A DNA stretch of 64,000 nucleotides. Origin: Verrucomicrobiota bacterium. GTDB taxonomy: Bacteria > Verrucomicrobiota > Verrucomicrobiia > Opitutales > Opitutaceae. Below the pieces are notes generated by a model. The model was given only the letters and a program-made list of their open reading frames with translations. It ran no database searches and was not told the DNA's origin. The stretch lies in contig JAEYUW010000024.1 of NCBI GenBank assembly GCA_023432225.1, forward strand, positions 146,194 through 210,193, in the 5' to 3' direction. This document shows positions 1 through 7,144 of this stretch, piece by piece (position 1 is the stretch's first letter; every line of letters begins with the position of its first letter). A program made the translations under genes and the position numbers.

Positions 1-105
1 GCGGGTGCTCACGTGCACGAGCTCGAACTCGGGGCACTCGGTGCCGAGCAAAACGGAGACCAGTTCCTGGTCGTTGGGGTCGTCTTCCAAGTGGAGAATT
101 TTCAT
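1..105 (-). CDS. Response-regulator receiver domain protein, N-terminus only (runs off the left edge)
   Basis: Read leftward from the ATG at 105-103, the translation begins MKILHLEDDPNDQELV. This is the first beta-strand and the acidic pair (E7, D8, D9) of a CheY-like receiver domain. Only 35 residues are inside the window, so it is unknown whether an output or kinase domain follows. It starts 9 nt after the stop of the preceding receiver gene on the same strand, so it is probably the third gene of an operon led by the histidine kinase at 555-2720 and would take part in the same phosphorelay. The phosphoacceptor Asp is not visible. Confidence 0.75.
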   Translation of the reverse strand, partial: MKILHLEDDPNDQELVSVLLGTECPEFELVHVSTR

Positions 106-114
106 GCGACCTCC

Positions 115-558
115 TCAGGAAACGCACTCCGCGCATTCGTTGACGGTGCCCCAGAACCAGCCGAGCTGGCCGACGGTCGCGATGAATTCGCGAAAATCCA
201 TTGGCTTGACGACAAACGCGTTGGTGCCGGCGTCGTAGCTGGCGGCCACGTCGCTCTCCTGGCGCGAGGAGGTGAGCACGACGATGGGTAAATGTCGCCA
301 GGTCGGATCCGCGCGCAGGGCGCGCAAAACGGCGAAGCCGTCGACGCGCGGCATTTTGAGATCGAGGAGCAGAACTGCGGGAGGCTGCGCGCCGCCGTTG
401 GCCGCGGCGGCACGGGCGCGCAGGCAGGCCAGCGCCTCGGCTCCGTCCTGGGCGACGATGATCTCGTTGGTGACCTTCATCGCGCGCAACGCGGTCGTCA
501 TCAGCTCGACGTCGGCAGTGTTGTCATCGGCGATCAGGATGGGGCGGAGCGTTTTCAT
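115..558 (-). CDS. Single-domain response regulator (CheY/Rcp1-like receiver)
   Basis: A 147-residue protein made of one receiver domain. The acidic pair D11/D12, phosphoacceptor D66 (in LLLDLKMPR), T96 and K118 are all present. There is no DNA-binding or enzymatic output domain. The long insertion before D66 and the length resemble Rcp1-type regulators that pair with bacteriophytochrome or PAS kinases. Its ATG (558-556) overlaps the stop of the upstream kinase in an ATGA arrangement, so the two are translationally coupled and the kinase is its likely phosphodonor. It probably relays phosphate to another protein, possibly the truncated neighbour; this part is inference. Confidence 0.9.
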   Translation of the reverse strand: MKTLRPILIADDNTADVELMTTALRAMKVTNEIIVAQDGAEALACLRARAAAANGGAQPPAVLLLDLKMPRVDGFAVLRALRADPTWRHLPIVVLTSSRQESDVAASYDAGTNAFVVKPMDFREFIATVGQLGWFWGTVNECAECVS

Positions 559-2720
559 GCGGGCGGGGAGTTGGGAGCGTCGTCGGGCAGGGAGAAGAAA
601 AAGGTCGCGCCGGCGCCGGGCTGGCTTTCGGCCCAAACCCGGCCGCCGTGGCGCATGACGATCCGGTGCACGAGCGCGAGGCCGATGCCCGTGCCCTGAT
701 AGTCGCGATCGCTGTGGAGGCGGCTGAAAACCTTGAAGAGCTTGTCGGTGTATTGGGGATCGAAGCCGACGCCGTTGTCGCGCACGGCGAAGATCGTTTC
801 GCGGGCGTGATCGTCGTGCGTGCCGAAGACGTGGATGCGAGGCGGCGTGGCGCGGGCGGAGTATTTGGCGGCGTTGCCGAGGAGGTTGCTCCACGCCTGG
901 CGCAGCAGCGTGGCGTCGCCGGAGACGGGCGGCAGCGGATCGATTTGCCAGACGGTGCCGGGAACGAAATCGAACTGGCCTTCGTTAACGAGACTGTCGA
1001 CGAGTGCGGCGGAGTCGATCTGCTGGCGGCGCAGCGGCGCGCGGCCGAAGCGCGCGAATTCCAGGAGGGCGTCGATGAGCGCGCCCATTTTTTGGGCGGA
1101 GCTCTCGATGATCGTGAGATGGCGGCGACTTTCCGGATCGAGACGCGCGCCTTCCTTTTCCGCGAGCAGGGTGGAGAAGCCGGCGAGATGACGGAGGGGC
1201 GCGCGCAGATCGTGCGAGACCGTATAGGAAAATGACTCGAGGTCGCGGTTGGCCTGCTCGAGTTCGGCGCTGTGGCGCTGGAGGTCGCGGTGGAGGGTGG
1301 CCAGGGTTTGTTCGGCGGCGCGGCGCTCCGTGATGTCATGGAGCGTGCTGCGGCTGGAGGCGTAGTTGCCGTGCTCATCGTAGAGCGCGGAGGCGTTGAT
1401 GGAGACGTAGAATGTGGAGCCGTCCTTGCGTTGGAGCTGGAGTTCGTTGTTGCGGGCGGAGCCTTCCGCTTTGAAGCGCGGGAAGTATTCGGCGAATTTG
1501 GCCTGATCTCCGGGGGCGAGGAGTTCGTGATAGCGTTTGCGGCCGACGACCTCGTCGCGCGTGTAGCCGAGCCACTCGAGCTCGGTGTCGTTCATGTCGA
1601 CCACCAGACCGTCGGCGTCGAGAGAGTGATAGCCGCACGGCGCGCGGTTGTAGAGATCGCGAATCCGCTCGGCGGAACGCTGGAGTGCGGCCGCGGCGGC
1701 CTTGCGCTCCGTGATGTCGCGGATGGCGGCGAGCACGACGCGTCCCTCGTCGGTCTCGAGCGGGCTGAGCATGATATCGACGGGGAACTCGCGGCCATCC
1801 TTGCGCTGGGCGAAGAGTTCGAGGCCGGCGCCCATGGCGCGGAACTTGGGGGCGGCTTGGAAGCCCTGCACGTGCGCTTGATGGCGCTCGCGAAAGCGCG
1901 GGGGCATGAGCGTCTCGATGGATTTCTCCACCAGCTCCGCGCGCGGGTAACCGAAAAGATCTTCGGCGCGGCGATTGAGGCGGCGAATGATGCCGCTGGT
2001 GTCGACGACGACGATGGCGTCGGTGGATTGCTCGAAGAAAGTTTCAAAGAGGGCGCGCGTGCGGCGGAGCGTCGCATCGGCGACGCGGCGGGCGCGGAGG
2101 TCGCGTTGGATGCGCGTGCCGGCGATGGCGGCCAACAGGAGCGACACGACGATCGCGAGGAGGAGCAGGAGGCGGGTGCGGGCGGCGTTTTGTTGCATCA
2201 CCTGCGCGCGGTCGGCGAGCAGCTGGCTCTCGGCCTCCTCCATCGCGCGGATGAGATTTCGGATCTCATCCATCAGCTCCTTGCCTTCGCGGAGGGTGGC
2301 GGCTTCGAGTGCGGGAGCGAGGCCCTCGGTGCGGCGCGTTTCATTACGACGGGCCATCAGCGCGATCTCGCGCTCGACGAGCGGCACGAGGCGGTCGAGG
2401 CGAGCCTGTTGCGCCGGGTTATCGCGGGTGAGCACGCGAAGGGCCGCGATGGCGTCGCGGATGCGGGACACTCCATCGTCGAAAGGGGCGAGGAAGGCGG
2501 GATCGCCGCTCAGCGCGAAGCCGCGTGAGCCGGTCTGCACGTTCAACGCGTGAACCTGAATCTGCTCCAGGCGGTTGAGGACAACGTGGGTGTGTTCGAC
2601 CGATGCGAAGGTGCCTTCGAACCGCGCCAAGCTGAGCCAGGTGGTCGCGCCAATGCCTAGCATCACGGCTAGGGCGAAAACAAATGCGCCCGCGATCTTG
2701 CGCTCGACGGTCAGTGGCAT
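555..2720 (-). CDS. Membrane sensor histidine kinase, CHASE3-PAS-PAS-HisKA-HATPase
   Basis: A 721-residue inner-membrane kinase. A transmembrane helix at about residues 8-30 is followed by a periplasmic CHASE3 domain (about 34-185) and a second helix (about 184-203). Two PAS domains follow (about 225-340 and 350-465), each ending in a PAC segment (DITERK, DITERR). The HisKA domain has SYTVSHDLRAPLRH with the phosphorylated His near residue 503. The ATPase domain shows N-box GNAAKY, G1 DNGVGFD and G2 GTGIGLAL. I chose the ATG at 2720 because it puts the first helix close to the N-terminus; the open frame extends upstream but that part looks non-coding. It heads an operon with two receiver proteins. 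CHASE3 ligands are generally unknown. Confidence 0.9.
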   Translation of the reverse strand: MPLTVERKIAGAFVFALAVMLGIGATTWLSLARFEGTFASVEHTHVVLNRLEQIQVHALNVQTGSRGFALSGDPAFLAPFDDGVSRIRDAIAALRVLTRDNPAQQARLDRLVPLVEREIALMARRNETRRTEGLAPALEAATLREGKELMDEIRNLIRAMEEAESQLLADRAQVMQQNAARTRLLLLLAIVVSLLLAAIAGTRIQRDLRARRVADATLRRTRALFETFFEQSTDAIVVVDTSGIIRRLNRRAEDLFGYPRAELVEKSIETLMPPRFRERHQAHVQGFQAAPKFRAMGAGLELFAQRKDGREFPVDIMLSPLETDEGRVVLAAIRDITERKAAAAALQRSAERIRDLYNRAPCGYHSLDADGLVVDMNDTELEWLGYTRDEVVGRKRYHELLAPGDQAKFAEYFPRFKAEGSARNNELQLQRKDGSTFYVSINASALYDEHGNYASSRSTLHDITERRAAEQTLATLHRDLQRHSAELEQANRDLESFSYTVSHDLRAPLRHLAGFSTLLAEKEGARLDPESRRHLTIIESSAQKMGALIDALLEFARFGRAPLRRQQIDSAALVDSLVNEGQFDFVPGTVWQIDPLPPVSGDATLLRQAWSNLLGNAAKYSARATPPRIHVFGTHDDHARETIFAVRDNGVGFDPQYTDKLFKVFSRLHSDRDYQGTGIGLALVHRIVMRHGGRVWAESQPGAGATFFFSLPDDAPNSPPA

Positions 2721-2828
2721 GTGCGTGGTGCTTCCGTTTCGTGGCGGAAGCAACTGGGGAGTGGACGCACAACGGCCCGTGTGTTGCGCGCACGGCAAGA
2801 TGCACTGAGTGCGGCGAACTAACCAACC

Positions 2829-2865
2829 CAAAAATGACGAACCGGGGTAGGATATTCCCCGGTTC
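2829..2865 (-). terminator. Rho-independent terminator of the sigma/anti-sigma/DUF4097 operon
   Basis: A perfect 9-bp stem (GAACCGGGG at 2839-2847, CCCCGGTTC at 2857-2865) encloses a 9-nt loop. On the minus strand it is followed after a few bases by a run of five T (2830-2834 on the plus strand). It lies 33 nt beyond the stop of the DUF4097 gene and before the histidine kinase promoter. Confidence 0.75.
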
Positions 2866-2897
2866 GGTAGTGAGAGAGACTTTGAGAAACGGTCGGC

Positions 2898-3968
2898 TTA
2901 CTTCGTTTGGCGCAGGGTGATGGTGCCGTTCATCGTGGAGAGCTGGATGTCGACGCCGCCGCCGTTGAGCGTGCCGACGATGGATTTGCCACCGGGCCAG
3001 CCGGGCAGCGGGGGCAGCGGAGCGATCGCGGGCTGCGGCGCGCTGGCGGCGACGGGAGTGGCGGGGGCCTTGGGCGCGGCGGGAGCGTTTTCTTCTTCCT
3101 CGTCTTTGTCGTCGGCGGCATCGGCGCGGGCGAGCTTGGCGTGTTCGCGCGCGACGCGGCTGGCATCGCGAGCGACGCGCTCGGCGTGGCGGGCGAGTTC
3201 GCGGACCTGATCGCGGTTGGGACCGTAGGTATACGAGTGGGCTTTTCCGCCGCTGACCTTCTCGGTTTTGGCCTGGAGCACACCTTCGGGGAAGTTGGTG
3301 CGGATGGAGCCGTTGTGGGTGCGCAGGCGGAGATTGGCCTTCGTGTCGGTGGGGAGGCGGAGGTCGATCTCGCCGTTCATCGAGGTGATGGAGACGGCTT
3401 TGGCGGGCGCTTTGCGGAAGGTGGCGGTGACTTCGCCGTTCATGGTATTGATCACCGCGGAGGAGCCGATGTCGGTGAGTGCGACTTCGCCGTTCATCGA
3501 GTTGATATCGATGTCGCCGTCGATGTTTTCGACTTTCACGTCGCCGCCGGCTTCGGTGCGGAGGACGAGGTTCGTGTTGCGCGGAACCTGGACATGGAAT
3601 TCGGCGCCGTGCGCGGACCACAGGTTGTCGCCGGACATCACGATGGTCGCGGTGTTGTTCTTTTCGACGACTTCGAAGGAGACATCTTCGTCGAGGCGGC
3701 GGAAGCCGTCGGGGTCGACTTCCTTCGACTTGCCCTTCTGCTCGATGCTGGAGGTGACGACGATCTCGTTGCCGTCGGTGCCGGTGACGTGGACTTCGGC
3801 CCAGGGGAGCGAGACTTTCAAGATGCCGGGTTTGGACGGATCGCTGAATTTGGAGCGGATCGTGTTTTGTTCGGAGTTTTCGTCCGCGGCGTGCAGCGCG
3901 GTGGCCGTGAAGGCCAGCGCAGCGCAGGCGGCGCTGAGGCGAAGGAGGGAGCGGAGGTGGGTTTTCAT
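2898..3968 (-). CDS. Exported DUF4097 beta-helix-like protein
   Basis: A 356-residue protein with a clear signal peptide (about residues 1-27, ending ALHAAD). The core holds repeated short beta-strands with recurring 'SMNGEV', 'TMNGEV', 'SMNGEI' and 'TMNGTI' turns. This pattern is typical of the DUF4097 putative adhesin family, whose biochemical role is unknown. A charged Ala/Arg-rich, probably helical stretch (about 250-310) and a Pro/Ala linker interrupt the repeats before a final strand set. The gene is last in an operon with an ECF sigma factor and its anti-sigma factor; DUF4097 proteins often sit in such operons. It may be a regulon product or a sensor partner at the envelope, but that is inference. 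Confidence 0.85.
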   Translation of the reverse strand: MKTHLRSLLRLSAACAALAFTATALHAADENSEQNTIRSKFSDPSKPGILKVSLPWAEVHVTGTDGNEIVVTSSIEQKGKSKEVDPDGFRRLDEDVSFEVVEKNNTATIVMSGDNLWSAHGAEFHVQVPRNTNLVLRTEAGGDVKVENIDGDIDINSMNGEVALTDIGSSAVINTMNGEVTATFRKAPAKAVSITSMNGEIDLRLPTDTKANLRLRTHNGSIRTNFPEGVLQAKTEKVSGGKAHSYTYGPNRDQVRELARHAERVARDASRVAREHAKLARADAADDKDEEEENAPAAPKAPATPVAASAPQPAIAPLPPLPGWPGGKSIVGTLNGGGVDIQLSTMNGTITLRQTK

Positions 3969-3994
3969 TTTGTGAGGGTTGGCGGGCGGAAGGC

Positions 3995-4900
3995 TCAGAC
4001 GGTTTTGCCGCGCGAGGACTCCGGGTTTTGGGCATTCGGGTTCTGTTCAGCGGGTGACAGGGGCGTGCGTAAAGTGGCGAGGGCGCGCTTGGCGGCGTCG
4101 CGGACGTTTTTGTCGGCGGATTCGTCGCGCGAGAGGCGGTCGAAGAGGGGCGCGGCCTCGGTTTCGCGGACGTTGGCGAGGAGCTCGATCATCGCCATCT
4201 GCACGAGCGGTGCCGTCTCGCGCGGCAGTGCGGCGAGGAGACCGGCGCGCACGACGTCTTCCTGCGCGTGCGGCGCGAGGGCTTCGACGGCGGAGAGGCG
4301 GACGTTGACGGAGGGATCGAAGGCGAGCGCGCCGACGAGATCGGTGAGGACTTTGCGGTCGGGCGACTTGAGGTCCATTGTGGCGAGGATGCTCGAGAGG
4401 CGGTCGCTCGTGGATTTTTGCTGGAGCAGCGAATACGTGACGAGTTTGCCCATGTCCTTCACCTGCGCGCGGAGGTCGGCGAGTTCCTGTTGGGATTTCG
4501 CGTCGGGGGTGACGATGGCGGGCTTTTGCAGCCAGCGGGCGCCGGCGAAGATGCCGGCGGCGAGCAGTGCGAGGGCGAAGGCGAACTGCAGCGCGGGCTG
4601 TGCGGGGAGAATGGCTTCGAAAAAGCGGTCGAGGCGGCTCTTCGCGAGGGCGAACGGGCTCGGCGCATCGAGGTCGCGCTGGTGCGTCTCGAGCATGGCG
4701 TAGAAATTTTCGCGCAGGCGGGCGGAGGGCTCGGGTTGCGGGAGCTGGTCGAGCTTGCGGGTGATTTCCTGCAAGGCGGACCATTCGCGCTGGCACGTCG
4801 GGCACGAGGCGAGGTGGGCGCGCATCTGCGCCGCTTCATCGGGCGGCAGGGAGCCGTCCTGGTAATCGATGAAGAGTTCGGTGACGCGGGAGCAGTTCAT
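3995..4900 (-). CDS. Zinc-finger (ZAS) anti-sigma factor with cytoplasmic-to-periplasmic HEAT-like domain
   Basis: 301 residues. The N-terminus carries the zinc-binding anti-sigma motif C3 ... H29-x3-C33-x2-C36, which in this family clamps the cognate ECF sigma factor. One transmembrane helix follows (about residues 117-142, LQFAFALALLAAGIFAGARW). After a short coiled stretch (LADLRAQVKDMGKLV), the C-terminal half resembles HEAT repeats (VNVRLSAVEAL, KNVRDAAKRAL), an uncommon sensor domain for an anti-sigma factor. The start at 4900 was chosen because it places the zinc motif at the N-terminus. It lies between the ECF sigma gene (5084-5719) and the DUF4097 gene, and should hold the sigma factor at the membrane until a signal releases it. 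Confidence 0.88.
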   Translation of the reverse strand: MNCSRVTELFIDYQDGSLPPDEAAQMRAHLASCPTCQREWSALQEITRKLDQLPQPEPSARLRENFYAMLETHQRDLDAPSPFALAKSRLDRFFEAILPAQPALQFAFALALLAAGIFAGARWLQKPAIVTPDAKSQQELADLRAQVKDMGKLVTYSLLQQKSTSDRLSSILATMDLKSPDRKVLTDLVGALAFDPSVNVRLSAVEALAPHAQEDVVRAGLLAALPRETAPLVQMAMIELLANVRETEAAPLFDRLSRDESADKNVRDAAKRALATLRTPLSPAEQNPNAQNPESSRGKTV

Positions 4901-5083
4901 GGCGGAGCGAAAGTTGAAAGAGAAACGGGCGTGGTCAGCGGAGACGCAGGAAAAATCCAAACGCCAAATCACAAACGCCAAAGCCGGCGGGTGTGACGGC
5001 GGACGCGAGTGGGCGTTGAGAGAGGCGGTGCATGTTTTGAGATTTGAAACTTGGCCCTTGGAACTTGCCGCGCGGAGTGCGGC

Positions 5084-5719
5084 CTAGGCGGCCTGATCGC
5101 GGCGAAGTCTGAAGTAAACGTCGCGCAGTTCTTTCAGCGCGCGGTGGACGCGGACTTTCACGGCGCCGACGGAGGTGTCCATCAGGCGGGCGATTTCCTT
5201 GTGCTCGACGTTTTGGAGGCGCGAGAGCACGAGGACTTCGCGGTGTTCGTGCGGAAGACGGGCGAGGGCGACGCGGAGGATTTCCAAGTCGTCGCTCGTC
5301 GCGGCGGAGCGGTCGGGCGAGATGCCGTCGTGGTCCGGATGTTCGTGCAGATCGACGGGATCGGTGGCGGTGGCGGCTTTGGCGTGTTTGCGGAAATGGT
5401 CGGCGGCGACCTTGCGCGCGAGGTGGTAGATCCAGGCGGTGAACTTGCCCTCGTCGCGGTAGGTGTGGCGGTATTTCAGGATGCGGTAGAAGACGACCTG
5501 CACGAGGTCCTCGCTCACCGCCGGCTGGTTGGTCATGCGCACGAAGAACGCGTAGAGGCGTTGCTGGTAGCGCTCGAAGAGGTCGCCGAGCTTGGCGACG
5601 TCGCCGGCGCGCACGGCAATCATGAGTTCGTGATCGGTGGCTTCCACGTGGGCAGCGAAGCTAACGACGGACGCGTCGGAGGGAACCCGGATTTCGGTGA
5701 CTGGAGCGGTGGCGAGCAT
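5084..5719 (-). CDS. ECF-family RNA polymerase sigma factor
   Basis: 211 residues with sigma region 2 (LGDLFERYQQRLYAFFVRM ... FTAWIYHLARKVAADHFRK) and region 4 (LARLPHEHREVLVLSRLQN ... IARLMDTSVGAVKVRVHRAL). Regions 1.1 and 3 are absent, as expected for an ECF factor. The first ~30 residues before region 2 are variable, so a shorter start is possible. It is followed on the same strand, after 183 nt, by its probable anti-sigma factor. It would direct RNA polymerase to a small regulon, probably including its own operon. A perfect palindrome at 5835-5859 lies in the divergent interval upstream. Confidence 0.93.
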   Translation of the reverse strand: MLATAPVTEIRVPSDASVVSFAAHVEATDHELMIAVRAGDVAKLGDLFERYQQRLYAFFVRMTNQPAVSEDLVQVVFYRILKYRHTYRDEGKFTAWIYHLARKVAADHFRKHAKAATATDPVDLHEHPDHDGISPDRSAATSDDLEILRVALARLPHEHREVLVLSRLQNVEHKEIARLMDTSVGAVKVRVHRALKELRDVYFRLRRDQAA

Positions 5720-5834
5720 GAGGCGGGAGCATGGCGGGTGTGCAGCGGGGAATACCGCGCGCGGCGCGGGTGGTTACAGGAAAGTTTTAGCCCCCAAGGC
5801 GGCGGTGACGCACCGCGATCGGTGGGCGGGAGGA

Positions 5835-5859
5835 CAATTTGCCGTATTACGGCAAATTG
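5835..5859. promoter_or_regulatory. Perfect 25-bp palindrome, candidate operator between sigma factor and MBL genes
   Basis: The arms CAATTTGCCGTA (5835-5846) and TACGGCAAATTG (5848-5859) are exact inverted repeats around a single central base. The site lies in the 207-bp divergent interval, 115 nt upstream of the sigma gene start and 67 nt upstream of the MBL-fold gene start. A one-base centre is too short for a stable hairpin loop, and the AT-rich outer arms suit a dimeric DNA-binding protein. The regulator is not identified. Confidence 0.6.
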
Positions 5860-5926
5860 CCGCGGGCGACTCGGGGCAGCGAGATTCGCGCTGGCGGCGT
5901 CGGGCGGGGCGCGTAAGTTCCTGCGC

Positions 5927-6886
5927 ATGAATCGCCGCGAATTCCTCGCTACGACCTCCGCGGCCGTCTCGCTCAGCTTGTTGGCGAGAGGCTCGCTGTT
6001 GGCCCAGACCGCCACGACGCCTCCGGTTTCTGCTCGCACGCCGCCGACTCCGGCGCCCACGCCGCCGCCGGTGCAAGTCGAGTTCAAGGAATTGCGCCGC
6101 GGCGTCGGCTATTTCACCGGTCGCGGCGGCACGATCGGCTGGCTCGCCAACAAAGACGCGCTGGTCGCAGTCGACACGCAGTTCGCGGAGACCGCGGCGA
6201 AATTTCTCGAAGGCCTCCCCGGTCGCAACGGCCGCATGCTCGATGCGGTCATCGACACGCACCACCATTGGGACCACACGGGCGGCAACGCGACGCTCCG
6301 GCCGGTGGCGAAAAAAATCGTCGCGCACGAAGCCGTGCCCGCTCTCCAAAAAGCCGCCGCGGCGCGCAGCCCGCAGATGGGCGAGCCGACGCTGCCCGAC
6401 ACGCTGTTCGCCGACACGTGGCGCCTCGACGTGGGCGACGAAGGGGTGAGCGCGCGGCATTTCGGGCCCTCGCACACGGCGGGCGACATCGCGGTCTATT
6501 TTGAAAAGGCCAACGTCGTCCACGTCGGCGATCTCGTTTTCAACCGGATGTATCCCGTCACCGACAAGGCGGGTGGCTGCAAGGTGCAGCACTGGCGCGA
6601 TGCGCTGCCGAAACTCGCCGCGACGTATCCGGCGGACGCGCTGTATATCTTCGGCCACGGCAACCCGAAGTTCGGCGTCACCGGCAGCAAGGACGACGTG
6701 CTCGCGATGGCGACTTTTCTCGATGCGCTGGTCGCTCATGTCGCCGCCGAGATCAAAGCCGGCAAGTCGAAGGCCGAGATCGTCACGCGGCACAATCTCG
6801 ACGCGTTCCCCGATTACCACGCCGCGCAGAACAGCCGGTTACCGGGCAATCTGGGTGTCGTCTACGACGAGCTGACGGGAGCGTGA
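5927..6886 (+). CDS. Exported metallo-beta-lactamase-fold hydrolase
   Basis: 319 residues. The N-terminus MNRREFLATTSAAVSLSLLA is a Tat-type signal (RREFL), followed by a Pro/Thr-rich linker (about residues 30-45). The MBL zinc motif appears as THHHWDHTGG (about residues 109-118), followed by later metal-binding His/Asp residues in GPSHTAGDIAVYF, VHVGDLVFN and FGHGNPKFG. The sequence is typical of the family's periplasmic hydrolases (quinoprotein relay / SoxH-like and subclass B3-like members); the substrate cannot be assigned. I chose the ATG at 5927 because the twin arginines follow it directly. It faces away from the ECF sigma operon and shares the interval holding the 25-bp palindrome. 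Confidence 0.88.
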   Translation: MNRREFLATTSAAVSLSLLARGSLLAQTATTPPVSARTPPTPAPTPPPVQVEFKELRRGVGYFTGRGGTIGWLANKDALVAVDTQFAETAAKFLEGLPGRNGRMLDAVIDTHHHWDHTGGNATLRPVAKKIVAHEAVPALQKAAAARSPQMGEPTLPDTLFADTWRLDVGDEGVSARHFGPSHTAGDIAVYFEKANVVHVGDLVFNRMYPVTDKAGGCKVQHWRDALPKLAATYPADALYIFGHGNPKFGVTGSKDDVLAMATFLDALVAHVAAEIKAGKSKAEIVTRHNLDAFPDYHAAQNSRLPGNLGVVYDELTGA

Positions 6887-6960
6887 CGGCCACGTCGGCT
6901 TCCGGCGGATGCGGGCACGATCGTTGCGCGAGGATTCGATTAGGGCGCCGCTCTAATAGG

Positions 6961-7076
6961 TGTTGTCATCGCGAGGCGCGCTTCGCCCGCCGTGGCCGAT
7001 CCAGCGAGCCGCAGACGGATTACCGCAGCGCCGCCCACGGGCGGCTCCTCGTCATTCCTCGTCATGACAGCTCGAA
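6961..7076. repeat. Degenerate inverted intergenic repeat
   Basis: Between the MBL gene and the next gene, a GTCATCGCGAGG-type segment (6965-6976) reading to CGATCC is mirrored imperfectly by GGATTACC ... CCTCGTCATGAC (7018-7075). The two halves form a long imperfect inverted repeat. It resembles the widespread 'GTCATTGCGAGG ... GCAATCC' family of small non-autonomous repeats. No coding capacity is seen. Confidence 0.35.
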
Positions 7077-7144
7077 GATGTTGCCTAGGGCGTTCTCCCT
7101 ATTTTTCCTCGCGCCGAGGCGGACGGCTCCACACAGTGCGGCCG

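Noticed and set aside
1272..2528. 418-codon plus-strand open frame opposite the histidine kinase
   Set aside because: Antisense shadow of the CHASE3-PAS kinase; no motif and low-complexity composition.
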